DNA of 64,000 nt, taken from positions 1,728,370 through 1,792,369 of the forward strand of contig NZ_CP043875.1 in assembly GCF_032878975.1 (NCBI RefSeq). The letters are read 5' to 3'. Under the pieces are notes generated by a model. That model was not told where the DNA came from. It did no database searches and saw nothing but the letters and a program-made list of their open reading frames with translations. Within the stretch, counting starts at the first letter, position 1; the number at the start of each line of letters is the position of its first letter. A program made the translations under genes and the position numbers. Shown piece by piece: positions 18,401-26,838 of the stretch. Source of the stretch: Methanoplanus sp. FWC-SCC4 (lineage in GTDB: Archaea; Halobacteriota; Methanomicrobia; Methanomicrobiales; Methanomicrobiaceae).

Positions 18401-20452
18401 GAATCTCTCGGCTTCGCCCTGGTATTCAGCAAGTTCAGAGTCTTTCCACTCGATATTCAGGTCAAGACCCATATGAAGAGCTGAAGATTGTACCCACGCA
18501 AGATCATCAATAAAAAGCTCGGCGTCCATTTCCTCTACGTAAAAAGAACGTTCGGGGATAGCCACAAGCTGGTAGAATGTTGGTTTTTTATTTCCGTCTT
18601 TTCTTAAAACACGACCCATACGCTGGATTAACTGAAGTCTGGATTTTGTGAAGGCTAAATTTATTCCAATATCTGCAGATTTGATGTCAATTCCCTCATT
18701 GAGCATGTCGGCACCGATTAAAATTCCGGTCTCTACAGCGATGAATTTGTTAACAATATCTATAGGTCTCTCTTTTATCTGGGAATGAATGACAAAGACA
18801 TTTTCAAAATATTTTTTCAGTTCACGTCCTACAAAATTACAGCTTTCGATATTCATCAGAAATATGACGATTTTATGCTTATTACCAAGACTTTTCGCCA
18901 ACTCTAAAGCTTTTTCAAGGCGTGGCTGAGATGTATGTATTATTTGTCTTCTCTTGAGAACCAGGGCCTGAAGAGCCTTCCACTGATCAGGTAATGCTTT
19001 TCCGGTGAGACGGGCTCTTTCACAGAGATAAATAAAATCTCCGAGACTTTTTATTGAAAAACCTTTTTTGTTTGTAATGTGCAGGATCGTGCCCTTATCA
19101 TTTCGGACATAATTGAAACTTTTTCTGATCTTTCCGGATATCTCTAAAAAATCGGCCTGTTCTTTTATGTCAAGATATACCGGATGTACAACCCACGAAA
19201 ACTCAGGAATTATTCCGTCTTTCAGAGCCTGAAGAATAGGATATTCATATACTACCTTTGCAAGTTCTTTTGATATGGTCTGTCTTTTATAAGGATCCCC
19301 CAGCTGGGCAGTCAGGCCTAAAAGCCACTTATGGTTTACTGCAAGTGCCTCTCTGTATTTTAATCCACGCATATGATGAACTTCATCAATAATAAGCAGA
19401 TCTGTACTGTATTCTAAGGGCCTCCGTATTATTGTCTGAATAGTCTCAAAACGAATTGTAATTGAATCAGCTGATATTCCTGTTTTATAGGATTTGCCTG
19501 ATTCAGCAGGGATACCCATTTTTTTGATTATTTCCCTTCTCCACTGGTTCAGTATGACAGTTGAGTGGCAGGCTACGAGAACTTTTTTTCCTTTTACTGA
19601 ATGCAGGCTTTCTTTCCAAAGTTTTTCAATGGCCATCATCCCTACAGCCGTTTTTCCCGTTGCAGTTGCCATTTCGACAACACCATAATGGTTTGCCTCT
19701 TCCCACATGGAAACGGCCTTTTCCTGATGTTTCCAGGGGATTAACATCATCCGGGGTTGTCCTGCAATCTGCATTGCTGTTTTTAAGTCTGTTCTGGAGA
19801 TGATGTCCATTAAATTAAAAAGAAATTCCCGATCTTTTATTATAAAAAAAAGTTCAAGGAAAAAAAGTCCGCTTCCTGCTTCAAATGTGGTTGCAACACG
19901 GTCAATTATTTCCGGTCCTGAAAATTCAAGAGGAGTTTTTCGTTTTTTGTCTTTGCTTATATTAACAATGATTTTTTTAAGAATATTGTTTATTATTGCA
20001 ATATCTGCTGATCCATGAATGCCTGTTTTTGTATGTGACACATTGGATATCAGATTGTTTGTTACTTCAAGAAACCGGCCAAACAGTTCTTTTGTCTCAT
20101 CATAATAATCAGGGTTATCACTTATCGGATTATAAACGGATTCAGATTTTATTCTGGATTCCAGAATAGTAAAAAAGTGGTCACTGTACCAGTTTCTAAG
20201 TTTTCTGTGTTCTTCCTTAAAGTCAAGCCCCAGTAAAGGAACAAACCTGTATCCATCCTGCCTGTAATAACTGTACTGCAGAAGTGCATCATCGGCGTAA
20301 AAAAAACCCGTATAAGGATCTTTCAGATATTTATCTGCGAAATCCTTAAAATCCGGTATGTCTCTTTGGCAATTATTTTTTCCGGAGAGGCAGACACGAC
20401 AAAGTCCCATATCCGTTGCATCTCTTACGCCACATTTAGTGCAACGGACCAA
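15452..20452 (-). CDS. Double helicase: SF2 (DEVH) plus SF1 (UvrD-like) in one chain
   Basis: A 1666-residue protein. It begins with a CxxC...CxxC zinc finger ('CTKC', 'CRVC'). An SF2 helicase follows with 'ATATGKTAVG' (about residue 262), 'LIIDEVHHMRG' (about 353), 'GLTAQ' and 'QRMGRVLRKDG'. Residues about 820-1030 are a Pro/Ser/Thr/Glu-rich linker. A complete SF1 UvrD/PcrA-type helicase follows: 'DAGPGTGKTAVA' (about 1063), 'HLIIDEAQDI' (about 1180), 'STIHASKGRE' (about 1430) and 'VAATRARERL'. It is the first gene of the defence operon, transcribed from the 20453-20666 gap. Two opposite-type motors in one chain are unusual. I know no established name for it. Confidence 0.85.
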   Translation of the reverse strand: MVRCTKCGVRDATDMGLCRVCLSGKNNCQRDIPDFKDFADKYLKDPYTGFFYADDALLQYSYYRQDGYRFVPLLGLDFKEEHRKLRNWYSDHFFTILESRIKSESVYNPISDNPDYYDETKELFGRFLEVTNNLISNVSHTKTGIHGSADIAIINNILKKIIVNISKDKKRKTPLEFSGPEIIDRVATTFEAGSGLFFLELFFIIKDREFLFNLMDIISRTDLKTAMQIAGQPRMMLIPWKHQEKAVSMWEEANHYGVVEMATATGKTAVGMMAIEKLWKESLHSVKGKKVLVACHSTVILNQWRREIIKKMGIPAESGKSYKTGISADSITIRFETIQTIIRRPLEYSTDLLIIDEVHHMRGLKYREALAVNHKWLLGLTAQLGDPYKRQTISKELAKVVYEYPILQALKDGIIPEFSWVVHPVYLDIKEQADFLEISGKIRKSFNYVRNDKGTILHITNKKGFSIKSLGDFIYLCERARLTGKALPDQWKALQALVLKRRQIIHTSQPRLEKALELAKSLGNKHKIVIFLMNIESCNFVGRELKKYFENVFVIHSQIKERPIDIVNKFIAVETGILIGADMLNEGIDIKSADIGINLAFTKSRLQLIQRMGRVLRKDGNKKPTFYQLVAIPERSFYVEEMDAELFIDDLAWVQSSALHMGLDLNIEWKDSELAEYQGEAERFFRLSHENKEFSGNTGTFNFKSAIEEFSYTAVRRIPGILQIFPGEELTDRQWEDIIRTAHATVNSEISVEKGKFLNLSRAWYILILCGRDPVKLANLFKNALKTIEKENSEYVPLPEMALDKHGTIFFPCIEKTGELLKPEVCDGTIEKAELNSDPSVVENHKVTFIKKSPSQTKGTKEAPETHTGSESGRIVVPAAEIKVPSFVNDIEKLSAVAPNTVSPTRSDKIIIPTIPQVKNHESDFVTGEKGNPDFTVTSPRCEKTISEIFSLQNVGDLTKDKLKMFLKRLRKDMDGGSAAKIKEEVIPPKIVINASEEGATCVQRPETNPCADEVTSKGDLQSNSGINTDESTTGEDYNEYSGFPDIYQKGIIETRPGERIIVDAGPGTGKTAVACARVAWLIDRGGISPVRVWLVSFTRTAVKEIQSRISEYLDNPDDVYSIRIATLDSHAWNIHSGFDDAASLTGSYEDTIEKLTQKINEDGDEADYIKNNIRHLIIDEAQDIVSPRSELILSIIDHMSEDAGISVFSDDAQAIYGFAEKNNDESKQSGKILTGILKENYPDIFSRKKLEKIHRTKSLGLCKIFHDTRLKVLDQNRGAEKFTAVRDDILSNSEEIKGMGVGDFDDDDCFVLFRKKAEVLRASAFTKTDHRLRMSGLPVCILPWVGIVLNDFTEENLKKNVFTELWDERISGTSFEVSDSEKAWDMINRLSGKSATRVSMTDLRIRLGAQRPPAGICYPEFGCSGPVLSTIHASKGRETKEVRLIIPEIQKWNNIDYDEEARVFFVAATRARERLLHGRGYQTYTLSVNNCPRVFGHVKNKRNALQVQIGLENDISAECISGKSYFELPEDVESNIKTMMNISSDLADAFAWRDYKSDYTYRIALGNPDGIKISNLDSSDIYALRKRSVAVLSKGVNNDIFKARSTLWKGYTTTPSFFKHLHIFGLRTIVVPPDDSIAETLHYPWCESGIMPAPIISGFPTIYFN

Positions 20453-20666
20453 CTCTCAAATCCCCTTTATAAATAGATATGATTATCGTGAATTTATTTC
20501 CCCCAAAAAAACTGCCTGTCGACATAATTAATATCTCGTTTATTTTTGATTAATTATAATTAAAATTGACAATTTTCACCATTAATCTTTCGATTTTTTT
20601 CTAAAAAAACATACAGGACAATTAAAAAGGAACATTTCATTCCTTCGGAAACTATTTTGGAAAAAT

Positions 20667-21779
20667 TCACCCCCTAACCTCCACATAACTCATCCTCCCG
20701 TGAACCCCGTCCCTTCTCACAACATCAACAAGCCGGAGCTCCTCAAGTTTTTTGATATACTCAAAAAAGTAGGTATAGCCAATATTCAGCTCATCCTTAG
20801 CACGCCGCTGCACCTGACCTGAAGTAACACCGTCCGTATTTCCCCGATCCGCTGCCTCACGGTTCATCTCACCGATAAGATCAAAAAGATGTCTCTCACC
20901 CGGCTTCAGAGTCTTAAGAGTCTCATTCACATGAACATCTTTTGAGAACGTAAACGCCTGATTCACATCCCCTTCCGTAACAGAAGTTCTTGCATCATTC
21001 TCAGCACTCATCACCGATCTTCTGATAAGGTCAAGACCAACACGGAGATCCCCTGTCTTCATAGAGAGGTCAACGATATAATCAAGGATATCTCCGGAAA
21101 TGACATTCGGATAAACACCCTGAAAAATTCTGGCCTGATAAATATCGTGCATTTCTTCAGCCGAATAAGGCGGAAAATATACCTCAGCCGGCCGGAATGA
21201 TGACAATACACCTGCATTAAGACCGGCAGAAAGATCCCTGTGAACATCTGAAACAATTGCAAATATTCCCACACGGACACCCTCATACTCCTGATGAAGT
21301 CGAAGGGCCGTGAAAAGTGTCGTGTTCATTGCATCCCGGTTCTGAATGTAGTTCACATCATCAAGGCAGAGGAGAACAACCCGTTTTTCCTCTGCAATTT
21401 TCTTTGCAGCGGCTGAGACAAGATTGTTGTAGGACAGTCCTGCCGGTGCCGCCCTGACTCCTGAAACTTTCTGATAAACCTTTGAAAATATGGAAAACGG
21501 GGTCCTGTCTATCTGGCAGTTGACATAAACCGCTGCAAGTCTTTTTGTGTATCCTTCCGCTTCTGAAAACAGCCGCCTGACACATGATGTCTTCCCCGTT
21601 CCCGGAAGCCCCCTGCAAACTGTGTTTACCGGCGAACAGCCCGTTAATGCCGGACGTAGATTATACGAAAGCTCCTTTATCTGTTCATCCCTGAATAAAA
21701 ATCTGTCAGGTATGTAGTCTGATTCAAATGTCTGAAGATCTTTGAATAATGTCTGGTCCCACTGTAGCAACTGGTTCAT
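20667..21779 (-). CDS. Orc1/Cdc6-type replication initiator ATPase
   Basis: A 370-residue AAA+ protein with Walker A 'GLPGTGKTSCVRR', Walker B 'VVLLCLDDVNYI', a sensor-like 'FAIVSDVHRD' and a C-terminal winged-helix region, the layout of archaeal Orc1/Cdc6. It binds origin repeats and loads the MCM helicase. It sits between the defence operon and an integrase, so it may be the initiator of a mobile element rather than of the chromosome. The 180 bp upstream (21780-21960) are AT-rich, but I could not find convincing origin-recognition boxes. Start ATG 21779. Confidence 0.9.
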   Translation of the reverse strand: MNQLLQWDQTLFKDLQTFESDYIPDRFLFRDEQIKELSYNLRPALTGCSPVNTVCRGLPGTGKTSCVRRLFSEAEGYTKRLAAVYVNCQIDRTPFSIFSKVYQKVSGVRAAPAGLSYNNLVSAAAKKIAEEKRVVLLCLDDVNYIQNRDAMNTTLFTALRLHQEYEGVRVGIFAIVSDVHRDLSAGLNAGVLSSFRPAEVYFPPYSAEEMHDIYQARIFQGVYPNVISGDILDYIVDLSMKTGDLRVGLDLIRRSVMSAENDARTSVTEGDVNQAFTFSKDVHVNETLKTLKPGERHLFDLIGEMNREAADRGNTDGVTSGQVQRRAKDELNIGYTYFFEYIKKLEELRLVDVVRRDGVHGRMSYVEVRG

Positions 21780-21960
21780 ATTTTCAGGTGATATCTGTGG
21801 GGAAATAAAAGGTTACGGGGTTTACTTTCATACCGCACGCATAGGATTTATGGTCTCATTAAATTGGATATATTCAGCGGGTTAAAAGGCGCACTGTGAA
21901 TAAAAAATAGAGAATAATTTGATGGTTTTTCAAGTTTTGTGTTTTCCCGTGTGCATATTA

Positions 21961-23190
21961 TTAATGTGCGTTTGTCTTCATCCTCTCTTCAATAATCTCC
22001 TCGATCATTCTCTTTAGAATTTCAGGGTTGGTGTTAACATCCTTTGCCATCTCTTCGATTGTGTCCTGTGCATCCTCGGTGAATGACACTCCGCAGTGGT
22101 TGCAGAATTCCGCTTTTGGCGGGTTTATTGTCATGCATTTGGGGCACATGAGCGGCTCAAGTGCATGGGTTTCCTTCTCATCCTTTGGTACAATCCCGTA
22201 ACTTCCAAGAACCTCGCGGTCAATGTCGCCTCCGGTAAGATGAGCGTATGTCTGAAACATTGGTGTGTTGATGTTTCCCCACATCATGAGTTTGATTACG
22301 GATTCGTTCATGCCTTCGTTTATCAGGTGGGTTATTCTGCTGTGCCGGAAGATGTGCGGGGTTATGTGTTTTTCAACTCCTCCTCTTAGTGCAACTCTCC
22401 TGATTATTTTCACTGTTGTGTCATATGTAAGAGGATCTTTTCGGTGCGTTATGAATGCGAGTGAGTCTCCCTTCGGTTCAAAGGGGTAGTCCTGACGCCA
22501 TGCAGAAAGGTAAGGTTTTGCCATTACAAGACGGACATACCGCTGCGTGCTGCATTTTGTATCCTCGATTGTCAGAATCACACCATATTCGTCAAATCTT
22601 ATCCTTCCCCATGTCAGGCATCCCAGTTCACTTATCCTGCATCCTGATTCATAGAGAACTGATATTAATGCACGATCTCTTGAGGTCAGACACCCCCGGA
22701 TAATTGACTCTATGTCCTCTTTTGAGAGCATCTGGTCCGGGCGTTTTGTGGTTTTGTCGGCACGGGGAGGTTTTATCTTCTGGATCTTCTCTTTTGGAAG
22801 ATCTGAATAGCCGTTTTCTATCATCCAGAGAGAGATTCTTTTAATAAACATTACATAATCATGAACTGTGTTGATCTTGTAAGGTCGTCCCCTGCTGGTT
22901 TTCGCAGATTTCAAATTGGAAATTGCTTTGTAGATGTCGGATAATTTTGCTTCCCTGTAAGGACAGATGAATCGTCTCCAGTTTACAAGAGTGTATATTA
23001 TCTTGTTTTTTCTAATAAGACCAATGTTCTGTGATGCCTCGAGTTCAGCTATGAATTCATAGATGAGATCAATGTCATCCTGTGTTAGCCTGTCTTCTCT
23101 CATTGCCATTTCAAAAGATTTGTCTGGACGGGCAGAACTGACCTTATGAAAATTTATTTCATTCCGGGTGGGTGCTGTGATACTTCCCAT
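21961..23190 (-). CDS. Tyrosine recombinase/integrase with C-terminal zinc ribbon
   Basis: A 409-residue XerC/D-like recombinase. An N-terminal SAM-like DNA-binding part precedes the catalytic domain, which shows 'YESGCRISELGCL' (first Arg), 'HIFRHSRITHL' (HxxR) and 'FQTYAHLTGGD' with the nucleophilic Tyr. A CxxC...CxxC zinc ribbon ('CPKCMTINPPKAEFCNHC') follows. The integrase at 30240 has the same added zinc ribbon. It probably mobilises or once mobilised the block on its left. No tRNA or obvious attachment repeat is visible next to it (23191-23222 checked). Confidence 0.9.
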   Translation of the reverse strand: MGSITAPTRNEINFHKVSSARPDKSFEMAMREDRLTQDDIDLIYEFIAELEASQNIGLIRKNKIIYTLVNWRRFICPYREAKLSDIYKAISNLKSAKTSRGRPYKINTVHDYVMFIKRISLWMIENGYSDLPKEKIQKIKPPRADKTTKRPDQMLSKEDIESIIRGCLTSRDRALISVLYESGCRISELGCLTWGRIRFDEYGVILTIEDTKCSTQRYVRLVMAKPYLSAWRQDYPFEPKGDSLAFITHRKDPLTYDTTVKIIRRVALRGGVEKHITPHIFRHSRITHLINEGMNESVIKLMMWGNINTPMFQTYAHLTGGDIDREVLGSYGIVPKDEKETHALEPLMCPKCMTINPPKAEFCNHCGVSFTEDAQDTIEEMAKDVNTNPEILKRMIEEIIEERMKTNAH

Positions 23191-23222
23191 GAAAGAAAGT
23201 TCATATTAGGGACATATAAAGT

Positions 23223-25631
23223 TTAGGCGGGGGATTTGGACATGATTGGGGGATTCCTCAATGCGGATTTTCTTAAAAAGTCGTTTTCATCCACATTTAG
23301 GCTTTCACAAAGTCCTGCAAGTGAACAGATCTCGTTAAATGTAGTCTTAGAATAGATCTCATCTAAAGAGATTCCATAATGATCAACAAAACCCGCAAGT
23401 GAGATTTTTTTACCCGTATCCAACTCAAATGACTTTGCAATTTCAACAAAACGCTTTTTGTTGTTCCATGAAGCCTTAATATTTTCAAGAACCTTCTCAC
23501 GTGCAACTTTCTCAAGATGGATATAGCATCCTTTCGGAAGAGAATATACATCATCTTTAATCTGTTTTTTAATAGAAGTCCTGTTAGAAGATGTCAATGC
23601 TAAAAGACGAGTATCAAATCTAAAATTAATATTCTGTCTTCCTACAAAATCCAAAACGGTCAAACACTCTTTCCCATCACAAAGACGCAGACCCCTTCCA
23701 AGCTGTTGTAAAAATACTGTGAGGCTTTCTGTCGGTCTTAAAAATAAAACGGTATTGATCTCAGGGATGTCAACTCCCTCATTGTACAGATCAACTACGA
23801 ATATGAAATGTATCTCTTTAGAGACCAGTTTCTTTTGAACAGAGTTTCTCTCATCTTTAGGACTTTTAGAGTGAAGGCATGCGGACATAATTCCAAGACT
23901 GTTGAATGAATCAGCCATATACTTTGCATGTTCAATACTCACACAAAATCCAAGTCCTATTACATCATCGATATTTGTGACATATGTTTCAATTCCTTTA
24001 ATTATCTGAGATATACGCCCATTATTTCCAATATAAAGACGGGATAATTCTCCTCTGTCATATCCCCCTCTCTTCCATGCAATAGAGTCCAGATCAACAG
24101 TATCAGATACCCCAAAATAATGAAAAGGGCAGAGCAATTTTCGATCAATTGCTTCAGGGAGTCTTATCTCAGCAGATACCTTTCCGTTGAAGTATGAGAG
24201 GACATCAAAATTATCCATCCTCTCCGGTGTTGCAGTGAGACCAAGAAGTATCTTAGGCGTGTAGTATGAGAGAAGTTTTTGGTAAGATGGTGCTGCTGCA
24301 TGATGAAACTCATCAACAATTATCATATCATAATAATCAGGAGGTGTGAATTCAGTCAAATCCTTACTATTAAAACTCTGAATAGAAATAAACAGATTTT
24401 CTAAGTCCTCTGGCTTGCAATTTCCTACAAGGAGCTCTCCAAAGTTTGAGTCCTTTAACACACCTCGAAACACAGAGAGACTCTGCTTTAATATCTCCTC
24501 ACGGTGTGCAACAAAAAGAAGTCTTGGCTGATATCCCAGTTCCTTTTTCAGATTTTTATAATCAAAAGCAGAAATTACAGTCTTTCCTGTACCTGTTGCA
24601 GAAACGAGCAGATTTCTGTAATTCCCATGAACTTTTCTGTCTGCCTCAAGCTTTTCTAAAATTTCTCTTTGATAGTCATATGGTTTTATGTCAAACGGTG
24701 TGATATCTCCAGATTCCTTGTAATACTTCTCGCTTAAAAGAGCATCAGCCAGAGTTTTTGCATCTTCTGGAGAATACGTTTTAAATTCAGAATCATTCCA
24801 ATACGACTCAAAAGTGGCTTCAACTTTTTTTAAGAGATCATAGGTATCTTTCTCTGTAATTTTTACATTCCATTCAAGACCACTTGTGATGGCAGGATTT
24901 GAAAGATTTGAAGAGCCAATATATGCAGTTGAAAAACCGGTTTTGCGATAGAAAGTGTAGGCTTTTGCATGAAGTCTAGTCCTCTTTGTATCATATGACA
25001 CCTTAACTTCAGTATTATCAAGGGATTCAAGAAATTCAACCGCCTTTATGTCTGTTGCACCGGTATACGATGTGGTAATTAATCTTAATTTGCCTCTTTT
25101 TGAAAACTCCAAAAGTTCATCTTTTATCAACCTAATCCCACTCCACTTAACAAAAGAGACCAGAATGTCAATTCTATCAGCCGACTCAATCTCAAGTCTG
25201 AGCTCGTTTAGCATACTCGGCTCAAGGGCTGAGCCCGTAAAAAGACTGCTCTTTGAAATTGAAGTCTCAGGTCTGGATATTTTCTTTTGACTAATAGACG
25301 GGTAATCCATCTTATCAAAAAGAGATAGAAGTATTTCACCATTCTTTCCAATAAGACAATGATTTAGTGAATCTTCTTTTGTTTCTTCTGCAAGATACTT
25401 AATCAGATTATTACAGACAGAAATCTGTTTTTCAAGAGTTCCATCTTTTTCTTTTATGTATCCAAGTGAAGTCCTTATAATAAGGGAAAGATAATCTGAA
25501 AGAATTTTTTGAGAGTCATCTTTATCTATTCTCTCCTTTTCAACCAACTTTGAATCAGAATCTGCTGATTTCAGTTTTTCGGAGATATAATTATTGATGA
25601 TCTGCTCATAAATCCCATCAGAAAGAGGCAT
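23223..25631 (-). CDS. PLD-family nuclease fused to SF2 helicase
   Basis: An 802-residue protein. The first ~120 residues are a divergent leader. Residues about 150-270 form a phospholipase-D-type nuclease domain ('TRLHAKAYTFY' followed by 'IGSSNLSNPAI'). A DEAD/DEAH helicase follows: 'SATGTGKTVIS' (about 345), 'MIIVDEFHHAAA' (about 440), 'LGLTATPERMD' and 'FLQQLGRGLR'. This PLD-helicase layout is common in restriction and defence loci. It points the same way as the integrase, 32 bp downstream of its own stop. It could be an accessory of the DISARM-like system, replacing the PLD protein DrmC, or an independent system. Confidence 0.88.
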   Translation of the reverse strand: MPLSDGIYEQIINNYISEKLKSADSDSKLVEKERIDKDDSQKILSDYLSLIIRTSLGYIKEKDGTLEKQISVCNNLIKYLAEETKEDSLNHCLIGKNGEILLSLFDKMDYPSISQKKISRPETSISKSSLFTGSALEPSMLNELRLEIESADRIDILVSFVKWSGIRLIKDELLEFSKRGKLRLITTSYTGATDIKAVEFLESLDNTEVKVSYDTKRTRLHAKAYTFYRKTGFSTAYIGSSNLSNPAITSGLEWNVKITEKDTYDLLKKVEATFESYWNDSEFKTYSPEDAKTLADALLSEKYYKESGDITPFDIKPYDYQREILEKLEADRKVHGNYRNLLVSATGTGKTVISAFDYKNLKKELGYQPRLLFVAHREEILKQSLSVFRGVLKDSNFGELLVGNCKPEDLENLFISIQSFNSKDLTEFTPPDYYDMIIVDEFHHAAAPSYQKLLSYYTPKILLGLTATPERMDNFDVLSYFNGKVSAEIRLPEAIDRKLLCPFHYFGVSDTVDLDSIAWKRGGYDRGELSRLYIGNNGRISQIIKGIETYVTNIDDVIGLGFCVSIEHAKYMADSFNSLGIMSACLHSKSPKDERNSVQKKLVSKEIHFIFVVDLYNEGVDIPEINTVLFLRPTESLTVFLQQLGRGLRLCDGKECLTVLDFVGRQNINFRFDTRLLALTSSNRTSIKKQIKDDVYSLPKGCYIHLEKVAREKVLENIKASWNNKKRFVEIAKSFELDTGKKISLAGFVDHYGISLDEIYSKTTFNEICSLAGLCESLNVDENDFLRKSALRNPPIMSKSPA

Positions 25632-25931
25632 ACAATAAAATTATGACAGGTTTATAAAAAAAGCTGTCCAAATAAATTTGAATTTTTTCATTGCATAAAA
25701 CCAGGGTCTTCAACAAAACTTATCATTGCATTTGCTAAAAGCGCCGTAAAAATGCTTTAAAAATTATAATAGCAGATCTCTCAGGATCATTTCACGATCA
25801 TTAATTGGACGTTAAATTTCAATCCTGCTTTAAATATAAGTTTTATTTGAGAATATTCTGGCAATATAAAACACAATATTTATTACACGCCGGATATATC
25901 AGACATATATAGAGAATTTGGGGGTTCATAA
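25632..25931. promoter_or_regulatory. Intergenic region with promoter of the REC-PAS gene
   Basis: No gene in these 300 bp. A TATA-like 'catatataga' near 25903-25913 lies about 25 bp before the ATG at 25932, and ggggg at 25919-25923 is a plausible ribosome-binding site. The remainder is AT-rich spacer that also serves the reverse-strand PLD-helicase gene starting at 25631. Confidence 0.5.
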
Positions 25932-26777
25932 ATGGAATATTCTGACAAACAAATATCAATACTATATGTTGACGATGAAGCCCTGCTTTTGGATCTCACA
26001 AAACGTTATCTGGAAAAAACAGGAGATTTTTCAGTAGAAACTGAATCATCGGCAAAAAACGGGTTAAAAAAGATTAAAGAAAAGAAATATGATGCCGTCA
26101 TATCAGATTACAAGATGGCTGATATGGACGGCCTCGAATTGCTAAGAACAATACGTGATGAAGGAAACAACATACCATTTATAATATTCACCGGCAGAGG
26201 CAGGGAAGAGGTTGCAGTAGAGGCACTAAACGAAGGGGCTGACTACTACCTTCAAAAAGGCGGAAAGCCCAAAGTTCAGTTTGGGGAACTTCAAAACCTT
26301 GTCAGGCAGGCCGTTGCGAAAAAAAAGGCAGAGTCTGAGCTTCTTGAACATCAGCAGCGGTTGGAAGAAATCATAAATTTCCTTCCGGATGCCACCTTTG
26401 CAATTGATAAAGAAGGAAAGGTTATTGTATGGAACAGGGCAATTGAAGAGATGACAGGAATTCCGGTTTCTGAAATGCTTGGGAAAGGTGAATATGAATA
26501 TTCGGTTTACTTCTATGGGAGACGTCGCCCTATGCTGATTAATCTCATTCTTGATAATGACCTTAAGAATCAATATTCATATCCGAATATAAACTCTAAA
26601 AACGGTGACAAATTGTACACAGATATCTTATTACCCAATTTCCGGAATAATGAAGTATATATGTGGTTTATTGCATCCCCGCTCTACAGTCAGGAAGGGG
26701 ACATAACAGGTGCAATAGAATCAATTAGGGATATTACACACATTAAACTGATGGAAAAGGCTCTCGGGGATAATTAA
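25932..26777 (+). CDS. Response regulator with C-terminal PAS domain
   Basis: A 281-residue protein. A receiver domain occupies residues 1-125: acidic pair 'DDE' at about 15-17, phospho-acceptor Asp in 'AVISDYKMADMDG' at about 58, and a late Lys in 'YYLQKGG'. A short helical linker and one PAS domain (about 140-275, 'NFLPDATFAIDKEGKVIVWNRAIEEMTG') follow. There is no kinase or DNA-binding output domain, so it should act by protein contact or phospho-transfer with partners encoded elsewhere. REC-PAS proteins are frequent in Methanomicrobiales. Monocistronic, followed by a convergent gene. Confidence 0.9.
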   Translation: MEYSDKQISILYVDDEALLLDLTKRYLEKTGDFSVETESSAKNGLKKIKEKKYDAVISDYKMADMDGLELLRTIRDEGNNIPFIIFTGRGREEVAVEALNEGADYYLQKGGKPKVQFGELQNLVRQAVAKKKAESELLEHQQRLEEIINFLPDATFAIDKEGKVIVWNRAIEEMTGIPVSEMLGKGEYEYSVYFYGRRRPMLINLILDNDLKNQYSYPNINSKNGDKLYTDILLPNFRNNEVYMWFIASPLYSQEGDITGAIESIRDITHIKLMEKALGDN

Positions 26778-26838
26778 AGACACCGGCACACAATAATTTC
26801 CCCCGTTTAATCAGGAATGAATTATTTGAAGACAGTCC

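Noticed and set aside
21780-21960. Origin-recognition boxes upstream of Orc1/Cdc6
   Set aside because: The stretch is AT-rich and contains GGTTACGGGGT-like sequence once, but no repeated or inverted ORB-like elements were found.
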